Source: Nitrospirota bacterium (GTDB taxonomy: Bacteria > Nitrospirota > Nitrospiria > Nitrospirales > UBA8639). From it: a stretch of DNA of 13,869 bases. Both the position numbers and the translations under genes were made by a program. The stretch lies in assembly GCA_029879555.1 (NCBI GenBank), contig JAOUQB010000028.1:1-13869 (forward strand), written 5' to 3'. A model generated the notes under the pieces. That model worked only from the letters and a program-made list of their open reading frames with translations, was not told the DNA's origin and searched no databases. Shown here piece after piece: positions 1 through 7,929 of this stretch (its first letter is position 1; each line of letters opens with the position of its first letter).

Positions 1-376
1 GCAGCTTCCCGATGACACCTTTGACATTGTGATGGCTGCCTATGTCGTCACGGCCGTTCCCGATTATCGGAAGGTCGTCAATGAAATGATTCGGGTGTGT
101 AAGCCTGGAGGCAGGATTGTCATGCTGAATCATTTCAGTAATGGCAATAAAGTCATCGCAGCGGTGGAAAAATTTATTTCTCCCATGTGCAAGCATATTG
201 GATTTCGAACGGACTTAGCGCTTAATACGGTCTTGGAAGGGACGAGTTTGATCGTCGCCAGTAAGAAGAAAGTGAATCCGCTTCGGTTTTGGCATTTAGT
301 TGAATGCGTCAATAAGAAAAACGGGCAGCATCCTGCGTTCACCAATGGTTTTGCTATTAATGGGCATGTCTCGTGA
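1..376 (+). CDS. PmtA-like class I SAM-dependent methyltransferase, 5'-truncated (C-terminal part)
   Basis: Only the C-terminal part is present. The open frame enters from outside the window (frame of base 2) and stops at TGA 374-376. The visible sequence begins with LPDDTFDIV, the acidic strand-4 region of a Rossmann-fold methyltransferase. It continues with YVVTAVPD and the post-motif CKPGGRIVMLNHFS. The NHFS following the PGG loop and the later RFWHLVECVNKK segment resemble bacterial phosphatidylethanolamine N-methyltransferases of the PmtA type, which make mono-, di- and trimethylated PE (phosphatidylcholine) at the membrane. That substrate is inferred from these motifs. The SAM-binding GxGxG motif lies upstream of the window and cannot be checked. 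A different small-molecule or lipid methyltransferase remains possible. The next gene starts 152 nt downstream on the same strand. Confidence 0.75.
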   Translation, partial: QLPDDTFDIVMAAYVVTAVPDYRKVVNEMIRVCKPGGRIVMLNHFSNGNKVIAAVEKFISPMCKHIGFRTDLALNTVLEGTSLIVASKKKVNPLRFWHLVECVNKKNGQHPAFTNGFAINGHVS

Positions 377-528
377 TATGTGGTGGGTTTGGCCTATACC
401 ACGCGTTTGAATCTTAATGGTGGGTCATAGTCCTTTCCTCCTTCCACTCAATCCGTAGGTTTCCCCTCCACAAAATTTGATTTTCCCCACTAGACAAAGA
501 TTGTTCTGTATTCTTCAATGGGAAGGTC

Positions 529-1206
529 ATGAAAATCGCGACCTGCCTTCAGCATGTGGCTTTTGAAGGGCCTGGGGTCTTTCGCCAAGCCCTCGAAATT
601 CGAGGGTATTCAGTTCGAAGCACTCTTGTTCCTTCCGAAGAACTCCCGCAAGATCCCGGTGATTTTCTGTTGATCATGGGCGGGCCGATGTCGGTCAATG
701 ATCCTGAGCCCTGGATTGCGGAAGAACGGCAATTTCTCCAAGAGGCCATAGCCAAAGACATTCCCATTTTGGGCATCTGTTTTGGTTCGCAATTGTTGGC
801 GACGGCTGTGGGAGGGTCTGTGGCTCCCGGCCTTTGCGTTGAAATCGGGATGGTTCCCGTGACGTTAACCGATGAAGGTCAAGCTGATCCGGTGTTCAAT
901 CAAGGGCCATCCACCTTTCAGGTCTTTCAATGGCATGGAGAAGGCATCAGTCTTCCTCCAGAGATTCCATCGTTAGTGGCGTCAGCGAATTTTCCCGTAC
1001 AAGCCTTTCGTGTGCGGGAGCGCTGCTATGGGTTGTTGTTCCACCTGGAAATGGAAGAAGCTGGGATACAAGCCCTCTGTCGGGAATGTCCGGAGGATGT
1101 TCTAAAAAGCGGGGTTCCTCCTGAAACCATCCACGCGCAGGCCATCCGTCATTTGCCTCTTTCGCATCAATTAGCCGACCGATTGATTGGGCATTTGGTC
1201 CAATAA
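529..1206 (+). CDS. Class I glutamine amidotransferase (GMP-synthase-like GATase)
   Basis: A stand-alone 225-residue class I glutamine amidotransferase, which hydrolyses glutamine to release ammonia for a partner or acts on a related gamma-glutamyl substrate. The catalytic triad is visible: nucleophile Cys84 in the elbow GICFGSQL, and His172 with Glu174 in FHLEM near the C terminus. IMGGPMSVND at about 49-58 is the usual oxyanion-loop region, and QWHGE at 134-138 is the family's second His motif. It has no fused synthetase domain, so it belongs with the short GMP synthase-like amidotransferases (cytosolic) whose true substrate is usually unknown. The start ATG at 529 follows a GGAAGG about 2 nt upstream, which is close for a ribosome binding site but is the only good candidate. 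No synthetase partner lies nearby. dapL follows after 142 nt, so co-transcription is possible but unproven. Confidence 0.9.
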   Translation: MKIATCLQHVAFEGPGVFRQALEIRGYSVRSTLVPSEELPQDPGDFLLIMGGPMSVNDPEPWIAEERQFLQEAIAKDIPILGICFGSQLLATAVGGSVAPGLCVEIGMVPVTLTDEGQADPVFNQGPSTFQVFQWHGEGISLPPEIPSLVASANFPVQAFRVRERCYGLLFHLEMEEAGIQALCRECPEDVLKSGVPPETIHAQAIRHLPLSHQLADRLIGHLVQ

Positions 1207-1259
1207 CGGCTAACCCTTCCCCTTCATACCATTTCCCTTTGAAGTTGTTTAAAAATTGT

Positions 1260-1298
1260 GGGGGTGACAGTACCCCAAACGACTAAAAATTTGGTACG
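1260..1298 (+). promoter_or_regulatory. Nested inverted repeats in the dapL leader
   Basis: The 142-nt gap upstream of dapL holds two overlapping inverted repeats. The first has arms GGGGT (1261-1265) and ACCCC (1272-1276) with a 6-nt loop. The second pairs GTACC (1270-1274) plus AAA (1277-1279) with TTTGGTAC (1290-1297), skipping two C residues. They share bases and are therefore mutually exclusive, so they could form alternative hairpins or a protein-binding site. There is no following T-run, which argues against a terminator for the gene upstream. I see no convincing -35/-10 pair. This is only a sequence observation; function is unknown. Confidence 0.25.
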
Positions 1299-1348
1299 GT
1301 AGCCGCTCGCTATTTATTTTCGAAATTGTAGAAAAGGAGCAGACAGTC

Positions 1349-2524
1349 ATGGCTGGGTTTCCTATTCAGTATGCGGAGCGCATTCGCACCTTACCACCGT
1401 ATTTGTTCGCCGCGATCGATGAGATGAAACGCAAAGCGATTGCGGGCGGGATGGATATTATTAATTTGGGAATTGGAGACCCGGATTTGCCCACCCCCGA
1501 TCCCATCATTGAATCGTTGCGCCGGGCCGCTGGTAATCCTAAGCACCATCAATATCCTTCCTACGACGGCATGTTGTCATTCCGGACGGCGGTGGCCGAG
1601 TGGTACCAGCGCCGATTCTCGGTGAGTCTCGATCCCAAGTCCGAAGTAGTGACTTTGATTGGGTCGAAAGAGGGCATCGGCCATATTCCGCTGGCCTTCA
1701 TTGATCCGGGTGATATCGTGCTGGTACCCAGCCCGGGCTATCCCGTGTATCCGGTGGCCACCAGTTTTGCGGGCGGAACGTCCTACCTGATGCCGTTGAC
1801 CAAGGAGAATGGGTTTTTGCCAGACCTGGCTACCATACCCAAGGATGTGGCCAAAAAAGCGAAAATGATGTTTTTGAATTCGCCCAATAACCCCACTTCC
1901 GTGGTGGCCAGCAAAGAATTTTTCAAGAAGGTGGTGGACTTTGCGAAAGAACATCAGATCATCGTTTGCCACGACGCAGCTTATTCCGAAATTTATTATG
2001 ACGGAAAACGGCCGGCGAGTTTTTTAGAGGCAGAAGGCGCGACGGACGTGGGCGTCGAATTTCACTCCTTATCCAAAACCTTCAATATGACAGGATGGCG
2101 GATTGGCTGGGCAGCCGGGTGCAAAGACGTCATTGCGGGATTAGGCAAAGTCAAAACCAACATCGATTCCGGGGTGTTTCAAGCGATCCAAGAAGCGGGG
2201 ATTACCGCGCTTCAACTCGATGATTCTGTGACCGACGGGTTACGAAACATCTACCAGGAGCGTCGGGATGTGTTGGTGCCGGGTTTGAAGTCATTAGGAT
2301 TGGAGCTGGATTCACCACCAGCTGCCTTTTACGTCTGGATCGGGGTGCCCAAGGGCTATACGTCCGCCTCGTTTACGGCGCATATCATTGAGAAGGCTGG
2401 GATTGTGACGACGCCAGGTAACGGTTTTGGCGATCCGGGTGAAGGCTATATTCGGATGACGGTGACCACGACGAAGGAACGACTCGCCGAAGCCGTTGAT
2501 CGCTTGAAAAAAATCGGGTGGTAG
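1349..2524 (+). CDS. dapL: LL-diaminopimelate aminotransferase (PLP fold type I)
   Basis: DapL converts tetrahydrodipicolinate plus glutamate directly to LL-diaminopimelate and 2-oxoglutarate. It bypasses the succinylase/acetylase steps of lysine and peptidoglycan precursor synthesis and acts in the cytosol. The 391-residue length fits the family. The N terminus has [16 protein letters not shown] and [15 protein letters not shown] contacts are visible: SPNNPT with Asn181, HDAAYSE with Asp209 and Tyr212, the Schiff-base Lys243 in [14 protein letters not shown], Arg251, and the carboxylate-binding Arg369 in GYIRMTV. Among fold type I aminotransferases the N-terminal and FNMTGWRIG segments favour DapL over aspartate aminotransferase or AlaA-like enzymes, though activity cannot be proven from sequence. 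The start ATG is preceded by AAGGAG at 1334-1339, spaced 9 nt. The gene converges on the large histidine kinase, with a palindromic repeat between them. Confidence 0.9.
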   Translation: MAGFPIQYAERIRTLPPYLFAAIDEMKRKAIAGGMDIINLGIGDPDLPTPDPIIESLRRAAGNPKHHQYPSYDGMLSFRTAVAEWYQRRFSVSLDPKSEVVTLIGSKEGIGHIPLAFIDPGDIVLVPSPGYPVYPVATSFAGGTSYLMPLTKENGFLPDLATIPKDVAKKAKMMFLNSPNNPTSVVASKEFFKKVVDFAKEHQIIVCHDAAYSEIYYDGKRPASFLEAEGATDVGVEFHSLSKTFNMTGWRIGWAAGCKDVIAGLGKVKTNIDSGVFQAIQEAGITALQLDDSVTDGLRNIYQERRDVLVPGLKSLGLELDSPPAAFYVWIGVPKGYTSASFTAHIIEKAGIVTTPGNGFGDPGEGYIRMTVTTTKERLAEAVDRLKKIGW

Positions 2525-2530
2525 AGGAGG

Positions 2531-2628
2531 TAGTGAGAAGGGAGAAGGGAAAAGTAAGAAGCAAAAGGAGGGAGTAAAGAAAGACACATTCTCGCCTACT
2601 TCCTACTTTTCTCTTCTCCCTTTTCACT
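2531..2628. repeat. Palindromic repeat element, copy A (between dapL and the hybrid kinase)
   Basis: An inverted repeat with a 30-nt left arm (2532-2561) and a 30-nt right arm (2599-2628). They match at 27 of 30 positions when one is reverse-complemented, and are separated by 37 nt. The left arm is almost pure purine (GAAGGGAGAAG core) and the right arm almost pure pyrimidine. Bases 2531-2564 match bases 3200-3233 (copy B, inside the kinase gene) at 29 of 34 positions in the same orientation, and both copies carry CACATT in the central part (2585-2590 and 3262-3267). The right arm is also coding on the minus strand: it encodes the kinase's last ten residues, immediately before its TAG stop at 2596-2598. 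No target-site duplication is obvious. Confidence 0.85.
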
Positions 2629-2636
2629 TTTTATTT
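2532..2636 (+). terminator. Possible intrinsic terminator for dapL formed by repeat copy A
   Basis: The 30-nt arms of repeat copy A would fold in the dapL transcript starting 8 nt after its stop codon. The right arm is followed on the plus strand by a T-rich run (TTTTTATTT, 2628-2636), as in a rho-independent terminator. The loop is long (37 nt) and the stem is rich in G-A/C-T runs rather than a compact GC stem, so efficiency is uncertain. No T-run follows on the minus strand, so it would act mainly on dapL transcripts and protect the opposing kinase gene from antisense reading. Confidence 0.45.
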
Positions 2637-5600
2637 CTTGAGTGAGTTTGTCGCGTTCCAGTTGCAGGGCAGAAACTGTCCGATCTTTCTCCGTGAGCCA
2701 CTGCTTGAATTTTTCGGGGGCGCTTGCCACTGCCCCTTCTCGTCCTAGTTGTTCCAAGGCATAACTGATGTCTGCCAAGGAAATGGCGCCAATGGATCGG
2801 GCGGACCCTTTGCAGGTATGCGCCGCCTTGACCAGGTCGTCCGCATGTTGTCTCTCCACAGCTTGTTGAATACCACGTTCGTACCGAGGGAGATCTCCGA
2901 GAAATTGGTCCACCACACTGAGGAAAAATTCAGGGTCATCTTCACCCCCCAGGCTTTTCAGATTTTCCAAGATTGAGTCATCGAGACAGGGGGATAGGCC
3001 TTTGTTTAGTTGTCCGAGTATGGTCATGGATTGGCCTCCCTGGTGTTGTCGTTTTTGAGCGGGCAACCATTGACGAATCATGGCACTCAGTTCTTCGATT
3101 CTGACCGGTTTCGAGAGAAAATCATCCATGCCCGCTTCTAAGCAGGTTTCCCGATCTTTCGATAAGGCATTGGCTGTCAGCGCAATGATGGGCACATGCA
3201 AGGGAGAAGGGAGAAGTGAAATGTTAGAAGCAAGGCCAGCTTCTTTAAGTTCGCTTTTTCCCACATTGTCCTTTTCACTTCTTCCTTCTACCTTTTGACT
3301 TTCAGCCTGCCTGATTGTTCGTGTGGCTTCCAACCCGTCCATTTCCGGCATTTGGCAATCCATGAGGACGAGGTCGTATTGCCCACCGTCAATAGCCTGA
3401 ACAGCTTCTTGCCCATTGGCAACCACATCGACGCGATACCCCAGTTTTTTCAACATGCGAACTGCCACTTTCTGGTTCACCACATTATCTTCAGCGAGCA
3501 GAATATTCGCCTGCGTGGAAGCTTGGGCTTCTTCTACGGTGTGTCGAGTGATAAGGTGGGAGGGCTGATTCGCCGTAGTCGAGGACACAGTGGAGTCTGG
3601 GCTTACAATCATCTGAAGACATTGCCGTAATTGGCGATGGCGAATGGGTTTCGTGAGATATCCATGAAAGCCAGCTTGTTGGGCTAACTTCCCTTCTCCG
3701 CGTGTCCCAAAAGCCGTGAGGAGAACAAGAGGCAGAGAAAAAATTTTAGAATGTTGACGAATTTTTTTGGCTAAGGAGAGGCCGTCTTCTTGAGTCGCAT
3801 GAGAGAGGGTATGATCCAACAACGCCAGATCAAACGGATGGTTCTCCTTCGCGCGTTGCGTCATTAAGGCAAAACCCTCATCCCCATTTTTGGCCACTTC
3901 TCCTATCATTCCCCATGATTGAATATAATGCTGCAAGAGAAAACGAATTGTGTCATTGGATTCCACGATGCAGACTCGTCGACCTTGAAGGGGAGTAGGA
4001 GGAATGAGCCTTGGAGAGGATGACGATCCGTGAAGGAGAGGAAGGGTGAACCAAAAGGTGCTGCCCTGTCCTATTTCGCTCATGACTCCAATTTCTCCCT
4101 GCATCAGCGTGACGAGTTGTTTGCAGATCGCCAAGCCTAAGCCCGTCCCGCCGAATTTGCGGGTGGTGGAGTTATCGGCTTGAGTAAAGGACTCAAAGAG
4201 CCGCCGCTGAGCCTTAGCCTCAATGCCAATTCCCGAGTCGGTAATGGCAAACCGCAGCGTGGTGGTGTCCGCATCGTTTTCCAGAACCGAAACGTCTAAG
4301 ACCACTTCTCCTTTCTCAGTAAACTTAATGGCATTTCCGAGAAGGTTAAACAAGATCTGCCTGATGCGTCCTGGATCACCTCGTATATACTGTGGGGTTG
4401 AGGCATAGACTATACCAATCAGCTCTAAGCATTTTTGGCTCGCACGTTCGGTCAGAATGTCTAGCACTTCATCGACGACTGTCCGGATATCAAACTCAAT
4501 GCATTCGAGTTCCATTCTTTCAGCATCGATTTTTGAATAATCCAAAATATCGTTAATGATGTTCAGCAAAAATTCTCCTGAGAGTTTCACGGTTCCGACC
4601 ATTTCCTGCTGCTCAGCATCGAGTCCTGTGCTGAGGAGGAGGTCGGTCATCCCGATGACCCCATTCAATGGGGTGCGAATTTCATGGCTCATGGTGGCCA
4701 GAAAATCGGCTTTGGAGCGGGCGGCCGCTAAGGCTTCATCCCTCGTGGCCGCCAATTCCTGATTCTGCTGTTCGAGTGCGCGGGTGGTCTCTGTAATGAC
4801 GACTTCGGCTTTTTTCCGCTGGGTGATATCGACCACGGACGCGAGCACGAAAGTGCCTTCTTCGGTAGCGAGAGGATTGAGCCCAAGTTCGACCGGGAAC
4901 TCGGTGCCATCCTTGCGGAGGCCAAAGAGGTCGCGGCCACTGCCCATGGCGCGTGGTTGAGGATTCGCAAAGAACCCATCGCGGTGTGCGGGATGTTGGG
5001 GACGAAAGCGTTCAGGAACGAGACTGTCGATGGTTTTCCCCAATAATTCTTCACGAGAATAGCCAAAGAGTTGGCTGACCAGGTGATTGGCGAGGACGAT
5101 CATACCCTGCCGATCAATCATGATCATGCCGCTGGGAGCGGCCTCAACCACCAGGCGAAATTTTTCTTCGGCACCCTTTCGTTCTGTCATATCTCGACAG
5201 GTGCAGACGAGGCCGGCTGATGTTTTATTTTCATGAAAGAGAAGGGATAAGGATACGTCGACGGGAAAGTTCGTGCCATTCTTGCGGAGGCCTACCAGCT
5301 CACCTTGCCATTTCCCAGCATCTCGGAGCCGAGGGAAACACTCTTGATCGAACAGGCGTAACTGATCCTTGGAGTAGAGTATTTTCCATGACTGTCCTAG
5401 CAGTTCTTCGACCGAATAGCCATACATCTCAGCATGTGCCTGATTGAGATAGGTGTAATGTCCTTCTGAGTTCAGCAGCGCGACGCCTTCGTCCCCTTGA
5501 TCGATGGCTCGTTGAAGATGGAGGCGATTTTCTTCTTGATATTTTCGGTTGGTAATGTCCCAATTCACCCCAATCATGCGATGCGCGTTCCCTGCTTCAT

Positions 5601-6906
5601 CGCGTTGGACGGTGCCTCGGGCTGCGATAACATGGATGGATTGATCGTTCCAAATGACCCGAAACTCAGTATTGAAAGGCTTCTTGCCTTCGAGGGCTAG
5701 TTGCATCTCCTCAGCTGCATGCTCCCGATCGTCTGGGTGAACCCCTTGGGTCCAAGCCTCATAGGCCCCACTAAATTCCTGGCTGGGTACCCCATAGAGT
5801 TCATACATTCTCGAATCCCATGTCAGAATGTTCTGGGGGATGTCCCAATCCCAAATGCCCATTTGGGCAGAGGCCGTGGCGAGGGTCAGACGCTCTTCGC
5901 TTTTTTCTAGGGCGATCTGTATGGTCTGCTGCTCTTGTTCTAGGAGATAGGCATGAAGGATTGTCCCACATGAGGTGAGGAGGGGCTGAAGATACTCCAC
6001 CAATTGTTCATCGTACCCTTGTGGGCGGTTGCCAAGGCCGGCCATCCCTAAAAACTGTTCCCCGTAGAAAATGGGAACCCCAAGGAAGGCATGCAGCGCG
6101 GGGTGCCCTTTGGGGAGTCCACTCCTTCTCGGATCCGTTTGAGGGGTATTGGAGATGACATATTCCCTCGTCGTCAGTACTTTTCCAAACAGCGTATTGA
6201 GATTGGAAAATTCCATATTTGGCGCGTAACGATCATACAGTGCTCGGGTTTCTTCATCCCAAGCAATGTTGGTGATCGCATGCGTCTTGAGATAGGGTTG
6301 TTCATCTTGATAGCGCACTTCGCCAAAAAACCCATAGGCACTTTCCGTTATGGTTAATAACTGTGTCAGGACCTCATCAAACGTTTGGTTGGCATTTTTA
6401 GTAGAAATAAAGGTGGACTCAATGTGCCGGATGGCTTCCAACAGACGTCCATGTTTTTGGCGTTCTCGAATTTCTGCCTGAGCCTGTTTCCGGAGTCGTT
6501 GGGATTCAGCCACTTGTCGGTGAAGGTCTGAGATATCTTGGATGATGACCAACGCTTGCCATTCCTGTGTCGGTTCGTCCCAGATGGCCTTGGCGATGGT
6601 TTGTTGGATGCGCGGTTGCCCGTTTGGGAGCGAGCAAGGGAGAAATTGTGGGTGAAACTGCGACGCGAATGTCGCTGGAGGACCACCTTCAAACAGCGGC
6701 TCAAAGCGGGAGGAATATTTTGAGGTTCCTAGATGAGGGAAATGGCGTTCAATGGAAGTTCCGACGATGGTGGATGGGGAAATATTGGTCCAGCCCTCCA
6801 GGCAAACATTCCAAAAGGTGACGATTCCATCCCGACGAAGAATGAATGTGCCTTGAGGAAGATGATCAAGAATGTCGAAGTTGAGGGGCTTATCACGTTG
6901 AGACAT
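2596..6906 (-). CDS. Multi-sensor hybrid histidine kinase (PAS-GAF-PAS-PAS-PAS-HisKA-HATPase-REC-REC-HPt)
   Basis: A 1436-residue cytoplasmic phosphorelay kinase with no visible membrane segment or signal peptide. Approximate domains: PAS 8-128, coiled coil 128-160, GAF 158-322, PAS/PAC 335-456 (ending NWDITNRK), PAS 462-578 (RDMTERK), PAS 580-700 (VVDITQRK), coil, HisKA 731-799 with phospho-acceptor His741 in [11 protein letters not shown], HATPase 842-957 with Asn858, DSGIG 890-894 and GGTGLGL 919-925, REC1 976-1100, REC2 1132-1283, HPt 1305-1400 with His1363 in [13 protein letters not shown]2 keeps AEDN, Asp1183, Thr1244 and Lys1266. REC1 keeps Asp1031, Thr1064 and Lys1086 but has VESND where the acidic pair belongs. 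REC2 carries an in-frame insert of about 33 residues (about 1204-1236), and the last ten residues come from repeat DNA. The start ATG overlaps the end of the CheC-like gene by 14 nt, so translation is probably coupled. The ligands of the PAS and GAF domains cannot be predicted. Confidence 0.95.
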   Translation of the reverse strand: MSQRDKPLNFDILDHLPQGTFILRRDGIVTFWNVCLEGWTNISPSTIVGTSIERHFPHLGTSKYSSRFEPLFEGGPPATFASQFHPQFLPCSLPNGQPRIQQTIAKAIWDEPTQEWQALVIIQDISDLHRQVAESQRLRKQAQAEIRERQKHGRLLEAIRHIESTFISTKNANQTFDEVLTQLLTITESAYGFFGEVRYQDEQPYLKTHAITNIAWDEETRALYDRYAPNMEFSNLNTLFGKVLTTREYVISNTPQTDPRRSGLPKGHPALHAFLGVPIFYGEQFLGMAGLGNRPQGYDEQLVEYLQPLLTSCGTILHAYLLEQEQQTIQIALEKSEERLTLATASAQMGIWDWDIPQNILTWDSRMYELYGVPSQEFSGAYEAWTQGVHPDDREHAAEEMQLALEGKKPFNTEFRVIWNDQSIHVIAARGTVQRDEAGNAHRMIGVNWDITNRKYQEENRLHLQRAIDQGDEGVALLNSEGHYTYLNQAHAEMYGYSVEELLGQSWKILYSKDQLRLFDQECFPRLRDAGKWQGELVGLRKNGTNFPVDVSLSLLFHENKTSAGLVCTCRDMTERKGAEEKFRLVVEAAPSGMIMIDRQGMIVLANHLVSQLFGYSREELLGKTIDSLVPERFRPQHPAHRDGFFANPQPRAMGSGRDLFGLRKDGTEFPVELGLNPLATEEGTFVLASVVDITQRKKAEVVITETTRALEQQNQELAATRDEALAAARSKADFLATMSHEIRTPLNGVIGMTDLLLSTGLDAEQQEMVGTVKLSGEFLLNIINDILDYSKIDAERMELECIEFDIRTVVDEVLDILTERASQKCLELIGIVYASTPQYIRGDPGRIRQILFNLLGNAIKFTEKGEVVLDVSVLENDADTTTLRFAITDSGIGIEAKAQRRLFESFTQADNSTTRKFGGTGLGLAICKQLVTLMQGEIGVMSEIGQGSTFWFTLPLLHGSSSSPRLIPPTPLQGRRVCIVESNDTIRFLLQHYIQSWGMIGEVAKNGDEGFALMTQRAKENHPFDLALLDHTLSHATQEDGLSLAKKIRQHSKIFSLPLVLLTAFGTRGEGKLAQQAGFHGYLTKPIRHRQLRQCLQMIVSPDSTVSSTTANQPSHLITRHTVEEAQASTQANILLAEDNVVNQKVAVRMLKKLGYRVDVVANGQEAVQAIDGGQYDLVLMDCQMPEMDGLEATRTIRQAESQKVEGRSEKDNVGKSELKEAGLASNISLLPSPLHVPIIALTANALSKDRETCLEAGMDDFLSKPVRIEELSAMIRQWLPAQKRQHQGGQSMTILGQLNKGLSPCLDDSILENLKSLGGEDDPEFFLSVVDQFLGDLPRYERGIQQAVERQHADDLVKAAHTCKGSARSIGAISLADISYALEQLGREGAVASAPEKFKQWLTEKDRTVSALQLERDKLTQEIKSEKGEEKSRK
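3200..3294. repeat. Palindromic repeat element, copy B (in frame inside the kinase REC2 domain)
   Basis: Inverted repeat inside the kinase gene: left arm 3200-3223 and right arm 3271-3294 match at 21 of 24 positions when one is reverse-complemented. A second, perfect hairpin lies inside: AGAAGC 3226-3231 and GCTTCT 3239-3244 with a 7-nt loop. Bases 3200-3233 match copy A (2531-2564) at 29 of 34 positions in the same orientation. The element stays in the reading frame and encodes kinase residues of about 1205-1236, a lysine-, glutamate- and serine-rich stretch unlike the flanking receiver sequence, which resumes as [11 protein letters not shown]. The distance between the receiver's phospho-acceptor Asp and conserved Thr is 61 residues here, against 28 in both single-domain receivers nearby. 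The excess of 33 codons (99 nt) fits insertion of one element. Confidence 0.85.
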
Positions 6907-7519
6907 GAGGCATGCTGGTTGGATGCAGGTATTCGCTGATCGCGTTCACGAGAAGACCCAGGTCAGGAATACCGAACATGAGCATAATATCTCCTGTCAG
7001 ATTGTATTCTTCAATGGTAAATTGTGTTTTTGCCCAAAGAATTATTTCTGAAGAATCTGAAGGGGTGGGTTGCAGAAGTCCCTGCATGGAGGTTTCTTGA
7101 TAAAATGGCACAGAATAGATGATTCGATGATTGAGAACGTTGGCCAAGGATCCCATGACGCCGTTGAGTACAATGTTCCCAATTTCGGTGAGCGTGGCTT
7201 CCCGCAGGGAATCCATGGTGTCAGGATCTTCTGCTTCTCCCGTCAAGGCGATGACCAAGGATTTTGCACTTTCGGTCGGGAAGAGTAGGCACGAGGATCC
7301 GGAAAACGTTCCTTTAAAGGGCAATTGCACAGAGGACAAGGTGATGTCCTTCATTTTCTGAACTTCTGGAGTCAAGTCATCCATTTTCCCCAGTTGGAGT
7401 GAGGGGATGTGCAATCGGATCGGTTTTTCTAGCATTTGATTGAGAGATCCAGCCGCTCGTCCGACGCCGATATTCAGTAATTCTTGTAAGGATTCTAGTT
7501 GCTCAGGACTTAGGTACAT
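6893..7519 (-). CDS. CheC-family phosphatase of response regulators
   Basis: A 208-residue CheC-like protein. Known CheC/CheX/FliY proteins remove phosphate from CheY-type receivers. Two copies of the E-x2-N-x22-P signature are visible: Glu13-Asn16-Pro39 (QELLNIGVGRAAGSL) and Glu112-Asn115-Pro138 (TEIGNIVLNGVMGSL). Both phosphatase half-sites therefore look intact, and the length matches classic two-site CheC. I chose the ATG at 7519 rather than an in-frame one at 7642 because GGAGGT (7523-7528) sits just upstream, the homology starts here, and the longer form would lie inside the preceding receiver gene. The start overlaps the receiver's stop by 10 nt, and the kinase start overlaps this gene's stop by 14 nt. 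The context suggests it acts on the neighbouring receivers; no chemotaxis kinase or flagellar gene is near. Confidence 0.88.
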   Translation of the reverse strand: MYLSPEQLESLQELLNIGVGRAAGSLNQMLEKPIRLHIPSLQLGKMDDLTPEVQKMKDITLSSVQLPFKGTFSGSSCLLFPTESAKSLVIALTGEAEDPDTMDSLREATLTEIGNIVLNGVMGSLANVLNHRIIYSVPFYQETSMQGLLQPTPSDSSEIILWAKTQFTIEEYNLTGDIMLMFGIPDLGLLVNAISEYLHPTSMPHVST

Positions 7520-7896
7520 GGGACCTCCGAGGATTGCGGCGTGGAAAGGATTTGTTGTAACGCCTCTTTCAATTGAGCTTCTTTGGTCGGTTTGTTCAAA
7601 AATACGGCGGCACCGAGTTCGAGGCATCGGATTCTCAGCCATTCCTGTAAATCAGCCGTGAGCATGATGATGGGTAGCGTGATGTTTCGGGCTTGTAAGG
7701 CTTCGAGTGTTTGCAGGCCATCCATGACCGGCATGAGGTTGTCCAACAGCATACAATCTGGTGGGTTGGCTTCAATTTTTTCCAGCGCTTCCTGACCGTT
7801 TCCAGCCATCTCTACTTCGTGTCCGAGTTTCTGGAGGATTATCGATAATATGGTGCGTTGAGATGAGGAATCATCAGTGATAAGTATTCGGCTCAT
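7510..7896 (-). CDS. Single-domain CheY-like response regulator (second of a tandem pair)
   Basis: A 128-residue stand-alone receiver domain with no DNA-binding or enzymatic output. Conserved positions: Asp8-Asp9 in LITDDS, phospho-acceptor Asp52 in LLDNLMPVMDG, Thr80-Ala81 in MLTAD, and Lys102 in NKPT. It aligns without gaps to the preceding receiver, with about 76 identical residues over some 118 (roughly 64 %), so the pair arose by tandem duplication. It extends about seven residues further at the C terminus. AAGGAG lies 11 nt before the ATG. Its stop codon is embedded in the start of the CheC-like gene, suggesting coupled translation and a direct functional link. It likely receives phosphate from the hybrid kinase's HPt domain or serves as a phosphate sink; the downstream partner is unknown. 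Confidence 0.93.
   Translation of the reverse strand: MSRILITDDSSSQRTILSIILQKLGHEVEMAGNGQEALEKIEANPPDCMLLDNLMPVMDGLQTLEALQARNITLPIIMLTADLQEWLRIRCLELGAAVFLNKPTKEAQLKEALQQILSTPQSSEVPCT
7523..7528 (-). promoter_or_regulatory. Ribosome binding site fixing the CheC-like start
   Basis: On the minus strand GGAGGT lies 3-4 nt before the ATG at 7519, inside the end of the upstream receiver gene. It favours the short form of the CheC-like protein over an upstream in-frame ATG at 7642. Confidence 0.65.
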
Positions 7897-7929
7897 CGTG
7901 GTATTTGCTCCTTATTGGGGACTAGCTGA

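Noticed and set aside
380..402. Possible terminator hairpin after the methyltransferase (GTGGT/ACCAC)
   Set aside because: The 5-bp stem with a 13-nt loop is weak and is not followed by a T-run.
3200..3294. Repeat copy B interpreted as a CRISPR repeat or insertion sequence
   Set aside because: There are no regularly spaced units or spacers, no transposase and no target duplication; it is a single palindrome kept in frame within a gene.
7520..7642. Longer form of the CheC-like protein starting at 7642
   Set aside because: The extra 41 residues overlap the receiver gene, show no CheC similarity, and the ATG at 7519 has a GGAGGT just upstream.
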